Shown here: positions 27,249 to 38,315 of the stretch, piece by piece
Layout of the letters: each line of letters starts with the position of its first letter
Numbering within the stretch: the first letter of the stretch is position 1
Program-made: the position numbers and the translations under genes
Assembly (NCBI RefSeq): GCF_014195505.1
Contig: NZ_JACIBV010000002.1
Location: forward strand, 620,001-684,000
DNA: 64,000 bases
Source of the DNA: Nonomuraea dietziae
GTDB taxonomy: Bacteria; Actinomycetota; Actinomycetes; Streptosporangiales; Streptosporangiaceae
Reading direction: 5' to 3'
Notes under the pieces: generated by a model
Database searches by the model: none
The model's input: the letters and a program-made list of their open reading frames with translations, nothing else
What the model was told of the DNA's origin: nothing

Positions 27249-28871
27249 ATGAGATTTCTGGGGATAAACGCGGTGTTCCACGACCCCGCTGCGGCCCTTG
27301 TGGTCGACGGCGAGATTGTCGCGGCCGCCGAAGAGGAGCGGTTCAGCCGCCGAAAGCACGGCAAGAGGCCGGTGCCGTTCTCCGCGTGGGAGCTGCCCGA
27401 GCTGGCCGCCGCCTGGTGCCTTGCCGAGGCCGGCCTGCGGCCGGAGGACCTGGACGCGGTCGCCTACTCCTACGATCCGGCGCTGGTGCGGGAGGAGCAC
27501 GCGGCGCCGTGGGAGGACCTGCGCACCACCTACGCGACCAGGGCGCCCAGCTTCCTGGCCACCGCCCTGCCGGGGCTCGACCCGGCTCAGGTGCGGTTCG
27601 TGCCGCACCACGTGGCGCACGCGGCCTCGGCGGGGCTGGCCGCGCCGTACGAGGAGTGCGCGGTGCTGGTGTGCGACGGCAGGGGCGAGGCCGTCTCGCA
27701 CCTGGCGGGCCACTACAGAGACGGCGAGCTGACCACGCTGGCGGCCCAGGAGCTTCCGCACTCGCTCGGCCTGATGTACGAGGACGTGACCGAGCACCTG
27801 GGCTTCCTGCGCTCCAGCGACGAGTACAAGGTGATGGCGCTGGCCTCCTACGGCACGCCTCGCCACCTGGACGTGCTCAGGGAGCTGGTCACCACGACGG
27901 GCGACGGCGGGTTCAGGATCGAGCCGATCGACTGGGGCGGCTTCGCCAAGCGCCTGGACAGGGGCGAGACCTGGACGGCCGACCACGCCGACCTTGCCGC
28001 GAGCGTGCAGGCGCGGCTGGAGGAGGTGCTGCTGGAGCTGGCGTTCTGGCTGCACGAGCGCACCGGCGCGCGGCGCCTGGCGATGGCCGGGGGTGTCGCG
28101 CTGAACTGCGTCGCCAACACCCGGCTGGTGGCCGAGGGTCCCTTCGAGGACGTCTGGGTGCAGCCCGCCGCGGGGGACTCGGGCACCGCGCTGGGGGGCG
28201 CGCTGCACCTGTCCCAGGCCCACGGCGAGCCCGTGGCGCCCATGCGCGGCGCCGACCTGGGCAGGAGGTGGAGCGAAGGGGAGCTGGCCGCGTGGCTGGA
28301 CGTGGCGCGCGTGCCGTACTCGCGGCCCGAGGATCTGGCCGGCGAGGTGGCGCGGGCGCTGAACGACGACCTGATCGTGGCCTGGTTCCAGGGCCGCAGC
28401 GAGTACGGCCCGCGAGCGCTGGGCCACCGCTCGCTGCTCGCGCACCCCGGTTTCGCCCGCAACACCGAGCGGCTCAACGACGTCAAGGGGCGTGAGCAGT
28501 TCCGCCCGATCGCGCCGATGGTGCTGGAGTCGCGGGCGGCGGAGATCTTCGGCAGGGGGCCCATGCCCTCGCCGTACATGCTGTTCGTCCACGACGTGCG
28601 GCCCGAGTGGCGCGATCGCATCCCGGCCGTGGTGCACGTGGACGGCACGGCCAGGATCCAGACGGTCTCGCAGGAGAAGGACCCGCTGCTGGCCGCCACG
28701 CTGGCCAGGTTCGAGGAGCTGTCGGGGCTGCCGGTGGTCGTGAACACCAGCCTCAACACGGCGGGCAGGCCGATGGTCGACTCACCGCGCGACGCGCTGG
28801 AGTGCTTCGGCTCCTCGCCGGTGGACGTGCTCGTGATCGGGCCGTTCGTGGTGAGGAGGGCGGCGACATGA
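27249..28871 (+). CDS. Carbamoyltransferase (NodU/CmcH family)
   Basis: A 540-residue O-carbamoyltransferase. The N-terminal domain carries HDPAAALVVDG, EEERFSRRKHG, the metal-binding HHVAHAAS and LAMAGGVALNCVAN; the C-terminal YrdC-like domain carries WFQGRSEYGPRALGHRS and VNTSLNTAGRPMVDSP. Family enzymes use carbamoyl phosphate and ATP to carbamoylate sugars or antibiotics in the cytoplasm. ATG at 27249 follows GGGAGGA. It is the first gene of a nine-gene plus-strand operon and overlaps the next gene by 4 bp. The presence of sugar genes only suggests a glycan rather than an antibiotic target (inference). Confidence 0.93.
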   Translation: MRFLGINAVFHDPAAALVVDGEIVAAAEEERFSRRKHGKRPVPFSAWELPELAAAWCLAEAGLRPEDLDAVAYSYDPALVREEHAAPWEDLRTTYATRAPSFLATALPGLDPAQVRFVPHHVAHAASAGLAAPYEECAVLVCDGRGEAVSHLAGHYRDGELTTLAAQELPHSLGLMYEDVTEHLGFLRSSDEYKVMALASYGTPRHLDVLRELVTTTGDGGFRIEPIDWGGFAKRLDRGETWTADHADLAASVQARLEEVLLELAFWLHERTGARRLAMAGGVALNCVANTRLVAEGPFEDVWVQPAAGDSGTALGGALHLSQAHGEPVAPMRGADLGRRWSEGELAAWLDVARVPYSRPEDLAGEVARALNDDLIVAWFQGRSEYGPRALGHRSLLAHPGFARNTERLNDVKGREQFRPIAPMVLESRAAEIFGRGPMPSPYMLFVHDVRPEWRDRIPAVVHVDGTARIQTVSQEKDPLLAATLARFEELSGLPVVVNTSLNTAGRPMVDSPRDALECFGSSPVDVLVIGPFVVRRAAT

Positions 28872-29800
28872 TCACCGTGGTGATCCCGACGATCGGGCGG
28901 TCCTCGCTGCGGAAGGCCATCCCCGAGGGGGTGCCCGTCATCGTGGTCGAGGACACCGGGCGCAAGGGGCCCGCGGCGGCGAGGAACGCGGGGTGGCGCG
29001 CGGCCGAGACGCCGTGGGTGGTCTTCCTCGACGACGACGTGGTGCCCGGCGAGGGCTGGCTGGAGGCGCTCACCAAGGACCTGGAGAGCCTGCCGGAGGA
29101 CGTGGCGGGCAGCCAGGGCCGCATCGAGGTGCCGCTGCCGCGCGACCGTCGTCCGACCGACGCGGAGAGGAACACCGCGGGGCTCGCCGACGCGGAGTGG
29201 ATCACCGCGGACATGGCCTACAGGCGGGCCGCGCTGGAGAAGGTCGGGGGCTTCGACGAGCGTTTCCCCCGCGCCTACAGGGAGGACGCCGACCTCGCGT
29301 TGAGGATGCGCAAGGCGGGGTTCAGGCTGGTCAGGGGCGAGCGGGTGACCCGGCATCCGGTGCGTGACGACGGGTTCTGGGCCAGCGTGCGCTTCCAGAG
29401 GGGCAACGCCGACGACGCGCTGATGCGCCGCGTCCACGGGCCCGAGTGGAGGTCGCTCATCGGGGCGGGCGGACTGCTGCCCCGGCACGCGGCGACGACC
29501 GCGCTGGGCCTCACGGCGCTCGCCCTCGCGGCCGCCCGCGCGCTGTCCTGCGCGGACGACCGCGGGGGCCGGGGGCTTCGAGGCGGGCGCGGCCTCCGGG
29601 GAGCCGGGGCGGGCGGCGTGTGGGTGATGGGGATCGCCGCGGCCGGATGGGCGTGGCTCACCGCGACGTTCGCGTGGGAGCGCATCGCGCCAGGCCCTCG
29701 CACGCCGGGCGAGGTGGCCAGGATGGTGGTCACCAGCGTCGCCATCCCGCCTGCCGCCTGCCTGCACCGGCTGCGCGGCGAGCTGCGGGTGCGCCGGTGA
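28868..29800 (+). CDS. Family 2 glycosyltransferase
   Basis: A 310-residue GT-A fold glycosyltransferase. ITVVIPTIGRSSLRKA opens the nucleotide-binding domain, VVFLDDDVVPG holds the DxD metal site and YREDADLALRMRKAG the catalytic Asp region. The C-terminal 90 residues add two hydrophobic segments separated by an Arg/Gly-rich stretch, suggesting attachment to the inner face of the membrane. ATGA overlap with the carbamoyltransferase and GTGA overlap with the next gene show tight coupling. Donor and acceptor are unknown. Confidence 0.9.
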   Translation: MITVVIPTIGRSSLRKAIPEGVPVIVVEDTGRKGPAAARNAGWRAAETPWVVFLDDDVVPGEGWLEALTKDLESLPEDVAGSQGRIEVPLPRDRRPTDAERNTAGLADAEWITADMAYRRAALEKVGGFDERFPRAYREDADLALRMRKAGFRLVRGERVTRHPVRDDGFWASVRFQRGNADDALMRRVHGPEWRSLIGAGGLLPRHAATTALGLTALALAAARALSCADDRGGRGLRGGRGLRGAGAGGVWVMGIAAAGWAWLTATFAWERIAPGPRTPGEVARMVVTSVAIPPAACLHRLRGELRVRR

Positions 29801-30789
29801 GCGGCACCGTCCTGGTGGCCAGGCCGGACAGCGCGGGAGACGTCCTGCTCGCGGGTCCCGCCATCCGTGCCGTCCGGGCGCAGGCCGAGGAGGTCGTGCT
29901 GCTGGCCGGGCCGCTGGGCCGCGCGGCCGCGGAGCTCCTGCCCTGCGTGGACCGCGTGATCGAATGGCGGACACCGTGGATCGACGCCGATCCGCCTCCC
30001 GTCACGGGTGAGCACGTCGCCAGGCTCATGGCGCAGCTCCCCGAGGCGGAGGAGGCGCTGATCCTGACCTCCTTCCACCAGTCGGCGCTGCCGCTCGCGC
30101 TGCTGCTGCGGCTCAGGGGCGTCGGGCGGATCACGGCCATCAGCAACGACTATCCCGGCTCCCTGCTCGACGTCAGGGTGCGGGTGGACGAGAGCAGGCA
30201 TCTGCCCGAGGCCGAGCGGATGCTGGCCGTCGCGCGCGCCGCCGGCTACGAGCCGAGCGACGACGGCAGGCTGGCCGTCAGGACGCCGCCCGCCAGTCTG
30301 GTGGGGCCGCCGGGCTACGTCGTCGTCCATCCGGGAACCACCGCTCCCGCCCGCGCCTGGCCGCCCGAGCGGCACAGGGAGGCGGTCGAGGCGCTGACGG
30401 CCGAGGGCTTCCAGGTCGTCGTCACGGGGACGGGCGGCGAGAAGGCGCTGACGGCCGCGGTCGCCGGGCGCCACGGCGTCGACCTGGGCGGCATGACCAA
30501 CCTGGCCGAGCTGTCCGGGGTCCTGAACGAGGCCTGCGCGCTCGTCTCGGGCAACACCGGGCCCGCGCACCTGGCCGCGGCGGTCGGCACGCCGGTGGTC
30601 AGCCTCTTCTCCCCCGTCGTGCCCGCCGGGCGCTGGGCGCCCTACGGCGTGCCGTACGTGCTGCTGGGCGACCAGCAGGCCGCGTGCAAGGACTCAAGAG
30701 CGCGTCTGTGTCCTGTCAGAGGCCATCCGTGCCTGTCGACGGTGACGGCCGAGCAGGTCGTCAAAGCAGTGAGGGAGCTGGTCCCGTGA
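29797..30789 (+). CDS. Family 9 glycosyltransferase, heptosyltransferase-like (first copy)
   Basis: A 330-residue GT9 protein. The N-terminal motif VARPDSAGDVLLAGPAIRAV matches the start of ADP-heptose:LPS heptosyltransferases, and the C-terminal donor site is represented by VHPGTTAPARAWPPERH and SGNTGPAHLAAAVGTPVV. In Gram-negative bacteria GT9 enzymes transfer heptose to lipopolysaccharide core; here there is no LPS, so the acceptor must differ. GTG at 29797 overlaps the previous stop. A Cys-containing stretch near the C-terminus (ACKDSRARLCPVRGHPC) is also seen in other GT9 proteins. Confidence 0.9.
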   Translation: MSGTVLVARPDSAGDVLLAGPAIRAVRAQAEEVVLLAGPLGRAAAELLPCVDRVIEWRTPWIDADPPPVTGEHVARLMAQLPEAEEALILTSFHQSALPLALLLRLRGVGRITAISNDYPGSLLDVRVRVDESRHLPEAERMLAVARAAGYEPSDDGRLAVRTPPASLVGPPGYVVVHPGTTAPARAWPPERHREAVEALTAEGFQVVVTGTGGEKALTAAVAGRHGVDLGGMTNLAELSGVLNEACALVSGNTGPAHLAAAVGTPVVSLFSPVVPAGRWAPYGVPYVLLGDQQAACKDSRARLCPVRGHPCLSTVTAEQVVKAVRELVP

Positions 30790-31973
30790 GAATCGACCTC
30801 ATATCGGAGCACGCAGATCCGCTGGCCGCGATCGGGGGCGCCGACTCCGGCGGGCAGAACGTCCACGTCGCCGCCCTGGCCACCGCGCTGGCCCAACGGG
30901 GTCACGACGTGGTCGTGCACACCAGGAGGAGCGCGCCCGGCCAGCCGCGCAGCGTGCCGCTCGCCGACGGGGCGCGGGTGGAGTACATCACCGCGGGGCC
31001 GGCCGCGCCGGTGCCGAAGGACGAGCTGCCGCCGTACATGCCCGCCTTCGCCGACGAGCTGGCGCGCCGCTGGGCGGTGCGCCCACCCGACGTGGCGCAC
31101 GCGCACTTCTGGATGAGCGGCAGGGCGGCGCTGCTGGCCGCGCGCGGCCTTCCGGTGGTGCAGACCTTCCACGCGCTCGGCACGGTCAAGCGGCGCTGGC
31201 AGGGCAGGGCCGACACCAGCCCGCCGGGGCGGATCGCGGTGGAGACGCAGATCGGCAGGCGGGCCGCGGCGGTCGTGGCCACCTGTGCCGACGAGGTGAC
31301 CGAGCTGCGCGCGATGGGCGTGCCCGACCATCGGGTCTCCATCGTGCCGTGCGGCGTCGATCTCGGCCACTTCACCCCCCAAGGCCCGAAGGCGCGGAAG
31401 GGCGCGGCCATGCGGGTGCTGAGCATCGGCAGGCTGGTCCCGCGCAAGGGCGTGGACACCGTCCTGCGCGCGCTGCGCGAACTGCCGGAGGCCGAGCTGG
31501 TCATCGCGGGAGGGGAGGCCGGGGATCCCGAGGCGGTCAGGCTGGCCGAGCTGGCCGCCGCCTACGGCCTGGCCGACAGGGTCAAGGTGATCGGCAGCGT
31601 GCCCCGCGAGCGGGTGCCCGCGCTGATGCGGTCGGCGGACGTGCTGGTGAGCGTCCCATGGTACGAGCCGTTCGGCATGGTGCCGCTCGAGGCGATGGCG
31701 TGCGGCGTGCCGGTGATCGCCTCCGCCGTCGGCGGCCACCTGGACACGGTGGCGGGCTGCGGCGTCCTGGTGCCGCCGCGCCGTCCGCAGGCGCTCGCCC
31801 GCGCCCTGCGCGACCTGCTGGACAACCCCGCGCGACGGGCCCAGCTCGGCGAGGCGGGGGCCAGAAAGGCCAGACAGATGTACGGCTGGCCGCACGTGGC
31901 CGAGCAGACCGAGGCCGTCTACCAGAGCGTGCTGGAGGGCCGGATGGGGAGGGCGACATGCACAGGCACCTGA
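30786..31973 (+). CDS. Family 4 glycosyltransferase
   Basis: A 395-residue GT4 enzyme. The start MRIDLISEHADPLAAIGGAD followed by SGGQNVHVAALA is typical of the sucrose-synthase/MshA-like branch. Donor-site motifs are SIGRLVPRKGVDTVL and the EX7E element in PWYEPFGMVPLEAMACGVPV. GTG at 30786 overlaps the previous stop by 4 bp; the C-terminal 16 bp overlap gmhA. It probably adds a sugar from a nucleotide donor to the growing glycan (inference). Confidence 0.9.
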   Translation: MRIDLISEHADPLAAIGGADSGGQNVHVAALATALAQRGHDVVVHTRRSAPGQPRSVPLADGARVEYITAGPAAPVPKDELPPYMPAFADELARRWAVRPPDVAHAHFWMSGRAALLAARGLPVVQTFHALGTVKRRWQGRADTSPPGRIAVETQIGRRAAAVVATCADEVTELRAMGVPDHRVSIVPCGVDLGHFTPQGPKARKGAAMRVLSIGRLVPRKGVDTVLRALRELPEAELVIAGGEAGDPEAVRLAELAAAYGLADRVKVIGSVPRERVPALMRSADVLVSVPWYEPFGMVPLEAMACGVPVIASAVGGHLDTVAGCGVLVPPRRPQALARALRDLLDNPARRAQLGEAGARKARQMYGWPHVAEQTEAVYQSVLEGRMGRATCTGT

Positions 31974-32509
31974 GCAGGCTGAGTGTCGCGATCGCGCTGA
32001 CCGCGGACCAGACGCCCGTCGTCGAGGCGTGGGGGCGCAAGCTCGCGGGCGTCCTGCAGGGCGGCGGCAGGCTGCTGGCCTGCGGCAACGGCGGCTCGGC
32101 CGCCGAGGCCCAGCACCTGACGGCCGAGCTGGTCGGCAGGTTCAGAGCCGAGCGGCGGCCGTTCGCCGCGATCCCGCTGCACGCCGACACCTCCTCGATG
32201 ACGGCGATCGCCAACGACTTCGGCGCCGAGGAGGTCTACGCCCGGCAGGTGTGGGCGCACGGCCGCGAGGGCGACGTCCTGATCTGCCTGTCCACCAGCG
32301 GTTCCAGCGCCAACGTGCTGGCCGCGGCGCGGGCGGCGGGCGAGCGGGGGCTGACCACGTGGGCGATGACGGGGCGCGCCCCGAACCCGCTGGCCGCGAT
32401 CAGCGACGAGGTCGTGGCGGTGCCGGAGGACGACACCTGCACCGTCCAGGAGGTGCACCTGGCGATGATCCACATGCTCTGCGACTCGATCGAGGAGGCA
32501 TGCGCGTGA
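31958..32509 (+). CDS. gmhA: D-sedoheptulose 7-phosphate isomerase
   Basis: A 183-residue SIS-domain protein with the GmhA pattern: CGNGGSAAEAQHLTAELVGRF (phosphosugar site and zinc-binding His), LSTSGSSANVL and the C-terminal helix CTVQEVHLAMIHMLCD. It converts sedoheptulose 7-phosphate to D-glycero-D-manno-heptose 7-phosphate, the first step of heptose nucleotide synthesis. ATG at 31958 overlaps the preceding gene by 16 bp, and the 3' end overlaps hldE by 10 bp. Length is normal. Confidence 0.92.
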   Translation: MHRHLSRLSVAIALTADQTPVVEAWGRKLAGVLQGGGRLLACGNGGSAAEAQHLTAELVGRFRAERRPFAAIPLHADTSSMTAIANDFGAEEVYARQVWAHGREGDVLICLSTSGSSANVLAAARAAGERGLTTWAMTGRAPNPLAAISDEVVAVPEDDTCTVQEVHLAMIHMLCDSIEEACA

Positions 32510-33861
32510 ACGGGGGACCACTGGTCGTCATCGGCGACTCGCTGCTGGACGTGGACATCGAGGGCGTGGCCGACCGGCTCGCGCCCGACGCGCCCGTCCC
32601 CGTCGTCGACGTGGAGGAGGAACGCCTGCGCCCCGGCGGCGCGGGCCTCGCGGCGCTGCTGGCCGCCCGTGACGGCGCCGACGTGGTGCTGGTCACCGCG
32701 CTCGGCGACGATCCGCAGGGGCGGGTGCTGCGGGCGCTGCTGAACGGCCATCTCGAGGTCGTGCCGCTGCCGCTGCGCGGCTCGACCGTCCGCAAGACCA
32801 GGATCAGGGCGAGGGGCCAGACGCTGGTGCGGATGGACACCGGCGACGGGCGCGCCGTGACCAGGGCGACCGAGGCCGCCCTGCGGGCGGTGCGCGGGGC
32901 GGGCACCGTGCTCGTCTCCGACTACGGCAGGGGCGTCACGGGGGGCGCTCGCGAGCTGCTCAGCGGGATCGGCGTGCCGATCGTGTGGGATCCGCACCCG
33001 AGAGGCGTCACGCCGGTGCCCGGCTGCGCGCTGGTGACGCCGAGCGAGTCGGAGGCCATGCAGATGTGCGGGCAGCCGTACGTCGGGCCCGACCAGGCCG
33101 CCAGGCAGCTGACCAGGACGCTGCGCGCCGAGGCCGTCGCGGTGACGCTGGGCGCCCAGGGCGCCACCCTGGCGCACGCGGGTGGCCACTACAGGAGGAT
33201 CCCGCCGCCCACGCTCACCTCCGGCCACGACGTGTGCGGCGCCGGAGACAGGTTCGCGGGGGCATCGGCGCTCGCCCTGCGCGACGGCCTGCCGGTGGAG
33301 GACGCGGTCGCCGTCGGCGTCGGCGAGGCCTCCAGGTTCGTGGAGAGCGGCGGCGCGGCGGCGATCAGGCTGCGCGGCCACGAACTGGCCAAGGAGATGG
33401 GCGACAGGCCGCGCACCCCGATGGAGGTCGCCGAGCTGGTCAGATCGAGCGGGGGACGGCTCATCGCCACCGGCGGGTGTTTCGACCTGCTGCACGCAGG
33501 GCACGTGAGCCTCCTGCGCAGGGCCAGGGCCCTGGGCGACGCGCTGATCGTGTGCGTCAACTCCGACGCCTCGGCCAAGCGGCTCAAGGGCCCCGGCAGG
33601 CCGGTGGTCGGCCAGCGCGACAGGGTGGAGGTGCTGCGCGCCCTGGGCTGCGTCGACGCCGTCATGGTGTTCGAGGAGGACACCCCCGACGCCGTCATCG
33701 AAAGGCTGCGCCCCCACGTGTGGGTGAAGGGCGGCGACTACTCGGGGCGCGAACTGCCCGAGGCCGGATCTCTGGAGCGGATAGGCGCGGAGACCGTCGT
33801 GCTGGCCAGCGTGCCTGGACGGTCCACGACCGGGCTGATCGCCGCCGTACAGGAAGCCTGA
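32500..33861 (+). CDS. hldE: Bifunctional heptose 7-phosphate kinase/heptose 1-phosphate adenylyltransferase
   Basis: A 453-residue fusion. Residues 1-310 are a PfkB-type kinase (GDSLLDVD near the start, SDYGRGV, catalytic GAGDRFAG). Residues 325-453 are a nucleotidyltransferase with TGGCFDLLHAGHVSLLR and VKGGDYSG. Together they phosphorylate heptose 7-phosphate at C1 and, after GmhB action, attach AMP to give ADP-heptose. ATG at 32500 follows GAGGAGG and overlaps gmhA. The fused form is the usual proteobacterial arrangement, so its completeness here supports an active ADP-heptose route. Confidence 0.93.
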   Translation: MRVNGGPLVVIGDSLLDVDIEGVADRLAPDAPVPVVDVEEERLRPGGAGLAALLAARDGADVVLVTALGDDPQGRVLRALLNGHLEVVPLPLRGSTVRKTRIRARGQTLVRMDTGDGRAVTRATEAALRAVRGAGTVLVSDYGRGVTGGARELLSGIGVPIVWDPHPRGVTPVPGCALVTPSESEAMQMCGQPYVGPDQAARQLTRTLRAEAVAVTLGAQGATLAHAGGHYRRIPPPTLTSGHDVCGAGDRFAGASALALRDGLPVEDAVAVGVGEASRFVESGGAAAIRLRGHELAKEMGDRPRTPMEVAELVRSSGGRLIATGGCFDLLHAGHVSLLRRARALGDALIVCVNSDASAKRLKGPGRPVVGQRDRVEVLRALGCVDAVMVFEEDTPDAVIERLRPHVWVKGGDYSGRELPEAGSLERIGAETVVLASVPGRSTTGLIAAVQEA

Positions 33862-33874
33862 GAGGGAGAGGACG

Positions 33875-34552
33875 ATGCTGGGGAACATTCTGATCACAGG
33901 AGGCTCGTCGGGTCTCGGTCTGGCCACCGCCGAGGCGGTCGCCAAGGCCGGAGGGCGCCCGCTGGTGGTGGACGTGCGCCCGTCGCACTCCTTCGACGAG
34001 GTCATCGCCGACCTGGCCGAACGGGAGCAGGCCGAGCAGGCGGTACGGGAGCTGGCCGAGCGGGCGGGAGGGCTCGACGGGGTCGTCACGGCGGCGGGCA
34101 TCGACGCGTGCGGAAGGCTGAGCGAGGTGCCCGCCGACGACTGGGAGCGCGTCATCAGGGTCAACCTCATGGGCACGGCCTCGGTCGTCAGGGCGGCGCT
34201 GCCGTACCTGACGGAGTCGAGGGGGCGGGTGGTGACCTGCGCCTCGACGCTCGGGCTTCGCGCCGTCAGCGACGCCACCGCCTACTGCGCCGCCAAGTTC
34301 GGTGTGGTCGGCTTCACCAGGGCGCTGGCCGCCGAGCTCGCCGGGCAGGTGGGCGTCACGATGCTGGTGCCCGGCGGGATGTCGACGCACTTCTTCGACG
34401 ACAGGCCCGAGCAGTACAAGCCGGGCCCCGACGCCAAGCTCAACAGGCCCGAGGACGTGGCGCAGACCATCGTGTTCGCGCTCTCGCAGCCGCCCGGCTG
34501 CGAGGTGCGCGAGCTCGTGGTCTGCCCTTCGACGGAGACCTCGTGGCCCTAG
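33875..34552 (+). CDS. Short-chain dehydrogenase/reductase
   Basis: A 225-residue classical SDR: cofactor motif TGGSSGLGLATAEAV, NAG-equivalent VVTAAGID, catalytic Ser in CASTLGL and YCAAKFG as the YxxxK pair. It has a full active site. The substrate is unknown; in this operon it could reduce or oxidise a nucleotide sugar or heptose intermediate (inference). ATG at 33875 follows a strong GAGAGGGAGAGG. The end overlaps the next glycosyltransferase by 10 bp. Confidence 0.88.
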   Translation: MLGNILITGGSSGLGLATAEAVAKAGGRPLVVDVRPSHSFDEVIADLAEREQAEQAVRELAERAGGLDGVVTAAGIDACGRLSEVPADDWERVIRVNLMGTASVVRAALPYLTESRGRVVTCASTLGLRAVSDATAYCAAKFGVVGFTRALAAELAGQVGVTMLVPGGMSTHFFDDRPEQYKPGPDAKLNRPEDVAQTIVFALSQPPGCEVRELVVCPSTETSWP

Positions 34553-35396
34553 AGGTCCTGGCCCTGCGCGGGCTCGGGCTCGGCGACCTGCTCACCGCGG
34601 TGCCCGCGCTGCGGGCGCTGCGGCGGGCCTACCCCCGGCACCGGCTCGTGCTGGCGGGACCCTCGGCGCTGGCTCCGCTGCTGCCCGTCGACGAGGTGAT
34701 CGAGGTGCGGGGCCCCGGCCCCGTCCCGCGCACGAGGCCGCAGGTCGCGGTCAACCTGCACGGCAGGGGCCCGCAGAGCACCGAGGCGCTGCTGGCCACC
34801 GAGCCCGGCACGCTGCTGACCCACGGGATCGGCGGCCCGCCGTGGCGCGACGACGTGCACGAGGTGCGCCGCTGGTGCGACCTGCTGGAGTGGCACGGCC
34901 TGCCGGCCGACCCCGACGACCTCTACCTCGGGGAGGGCGACCGCGGCGGGCCCGTGGTCGTCCACCCCGGCGCCGCATACCCGTCGAGGAGGTGGCCGCC
35001 CGAGCGCTACGCCATGGTGGTCGCCTACCTCAGGGGCAGGGGGCACGAGGTGGTCGTCACCGGCAGCGCCGCCGAGTGGGAACTCGCCGTACGGGTGGCA
35101 GGGCTCAGCGGCGCGAGGGTGCTGGCGGGCAGGACCGACCTGAAGGCGCTGGCCGCGCTGGTCCGAGACGCGCGCCTGGTGATCTGCGGCGACACCGGCC
35201 TCGCGCACCTGGCCAGCGCCTACCGCACGCCGTCCGTCCTGCTGTTCGGCCCCGTCTCCCCCGCGCTGTGGGGGCCGCCGAAGCAGGGACCGCACACCGT
35301 GATCTGGAAGGGCGCCACAGGGGATCCGCACGGGCAGAGCCCGGATCCCGGACTGCTGAGCATCAACGTCGACGAAGTGATCGAGGCGATTTCGCT

Positions 35397-35400
<4 letters not shown>
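34543..35400 (+). CDS. Family 9 glycosyltransferase, heptosyltransferase-like (second copy)
   Basis: A 285-residue GT9 enzyme shorter than its homologue at 29797. LRGLGLGDLLTAVPALRAL is the N-terminal motif, and VHPGAAYPSRRWPPERY plus CGDTGLAHLASAYRTPSV form the donor site. GTG at 34543 is preceded by GGAG and overlaps the SDR stop. Two GT9 enzymes in the operon fit transfer of two heptoses, or of heptose and a related sugar (inference). Confidence 0.9.
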
Positions 35401-36383
<983 letters not shown>

Positions 36384-37804
36384 GCCGTGGCAGGGACACT
36401 CCCAGGTCCGCTCGGCGTCGTTGAAGGCGACCACGCAGCCCATGTGGCTGCACAGCGCCGACACCGCGTGGACCTGGCCCTCGACGTCGCGGTAGGCCGC
36501 GCAGCGCTCCCCCGCCACCTTCACCACGGCCGCCTGGCCCGGCAGGAGCCCTTCGAGGTCGTCGCGCCCGCCTGTGCCGAAACGGTCGCCGACGAAGTGC
36601 GCGGCGACCGAGGCCTGGGCCTTCAGCAGCGGGCCCGCCTCGCGCACCGGATGCACCCTGCGCGGGTCGTACAGCCCCGCCCACGGCCGGTCCTTGCCTG
36701 AGATCAGCGCTGCGAGCAGCAGTCCCGCCATGACGCCGTTGCTCATACCCCACCCGCCGAAGCCGGTGGCGACGTAGGCGTGGCGGGCCCCCACGTGCAG
36801 CGGTCCCACGAAGGGCAGGCCGTCTGTGGTGTCGTTGTCCTGCGCGGCCCACCGGTAGCGGGGCTCGACGCCGAACCGCTCGCTCATCCACTCACCCAGC
36901 CGCTCCAGGCGGGCTCCCACCGAGCCCTCGCCCGGCCGGTACTTCTCGCCCGTCACCAGCAGCAGGCGCCGCCCGTCCTCGAGGGGAGCGGTCCTGACCG
37001 AGCGGGTGCCCTGCTCGGTGGTGATGAACGTGCCGCGCGGGTCGGCCGCCGCCTCGATCGGCGCGGCGACGACCAGCTCGCGGCGCGGCGTCATGCGGGC
37101 GAACAGCAGCGCCCTGTCGAAGACCGGGTAGTGGGTGGCGACCACCACGTCGTCCGCGGTCACGACGAGCCCGTCGGCGGTGGTCACCTTGCCGGAGTCG
37201 AGCCGTACGGCGCGGGTGTGCTCGTAGATCTGCGCGCCGCTCGCGGTCATCGCCTCGGCCAGCCCGAGCAGGTACTTGCGGGGGTGGAACTGGGCCTGGC
37301 CGCGCACCCGCACGGCGCCCACGATCGGGTACGGCAGCGCCGTCTCGGTGACGAACTCGGCCGGCAGCCCCGCCCGCCTGGCGGCCTCCACCTCGGCTCT
37401 GATCTGCTCGAGTCCCTCGGTGGTCTCGGTGTAGGTGTGGGCGGCGGCGCGCTCGAACTCGCACTCCAGGTCGAGCTCGGCGGCGGTGCGGGCCACGTGC
37501 TCGACGGCCTCGAGCTGGGAGCGCGCGTACAGCTCGCCGTCGCCCGCGCTCAGGCTGGAGTAGATGAGCGTGTGCAGCGCCGACAGCTTGGCCGTGGTGT
37601 GCCCGGTGACCCCTGCGGCGATGCGCCCTGCCTCCAGCACGGCGACCGAGCGGCCCGCCTTGGTCAGCTCCCACGCCGTGCTGAGACCGGCGATCCCGCC
37701 GCCGAGCACGGCGACGTCCACGCGGACGTCGCTGCTCAGCGGCGGGCGCGACGGCTGGGCCGTCCCGTCCATCCAGTACGACCCTGTGGTGTGCGCCATC
37801 GTGG

Positions 37805-38221
37805 TCAGTCGGTGGTGAGGGCGTCGAGCAGGTCGCCGACCGTGGCGTCCGGCAACGCCCTGGCCACCTCGGCCAGCGCGACGATGCCGACGAGCCTGTG
37901 CCCGTCGATGACAGGCAGGCGACGGACCTTGTGCGTGGCCATGGTGCGCAGGATCTCCCTGGCGTCATGGTCGGCGCCTATCGTGACGGCCTCGCCCTGG
38001 GCGAGCTCGCCGGCCAGGCAGGACTTGGGGTCCTTGCCCTTGGCGAGCACCTTCACCACGATGTCCCTGTCGGTGAGCATGCCCTTGAGCTTGTCGTCGG
38101 AGCCGCAGATGGGCAGGGAGCCGACGTCGAGCCTGGCCATCTTCTCCGCGGCCTCGCTGACCGACTCGTCGACGTTCACGCACTCGACGTTGGGGGTCAT
38201 GATCTCTCTTGCGGTGGTCAT
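37805..38221 (-). CDS. Two-CBS-domain protein
   Basis: A 138-residue protein made of two CBS domains: MTTAREIMTPNVECVNVDES, SLPICGSDDKLKGMLTDRDI, then KVRRLPVIDGHRLVGIVALA. CBS pairs bind adenosine nucleotides and sense energy state; stand-alone versions are common in actinomycetes and often respond to stress or hypoxia. ATG at 38221 follows AGGAGA; the longer open frame upstream is unlikely. A 94-bp gap separates it from mshC upstream on the same strand. Confidence 0.9.
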   Translation of the reverse strand: MTTAREIMTPNVECVNVDESVSEAAEKMARLDVGSLPICGSDDKLKGMLTDRDIVVKVLAKGKDPKSCLAGELAQGEAVTIGADHDAREILRTMATHKVRRLPVIDGHRLVGIVALAEVARALPDATVGDLLDALTTD

Positions 38222-38315
38222 CGTCTGTCTCCTTTCGTCGTGCGCCCGCTGCCCACGGCGGGCCGCCCGAAACGAGACGATGACGCGATGATGACGCCGC
38301 GCCGGTGAGATCGCG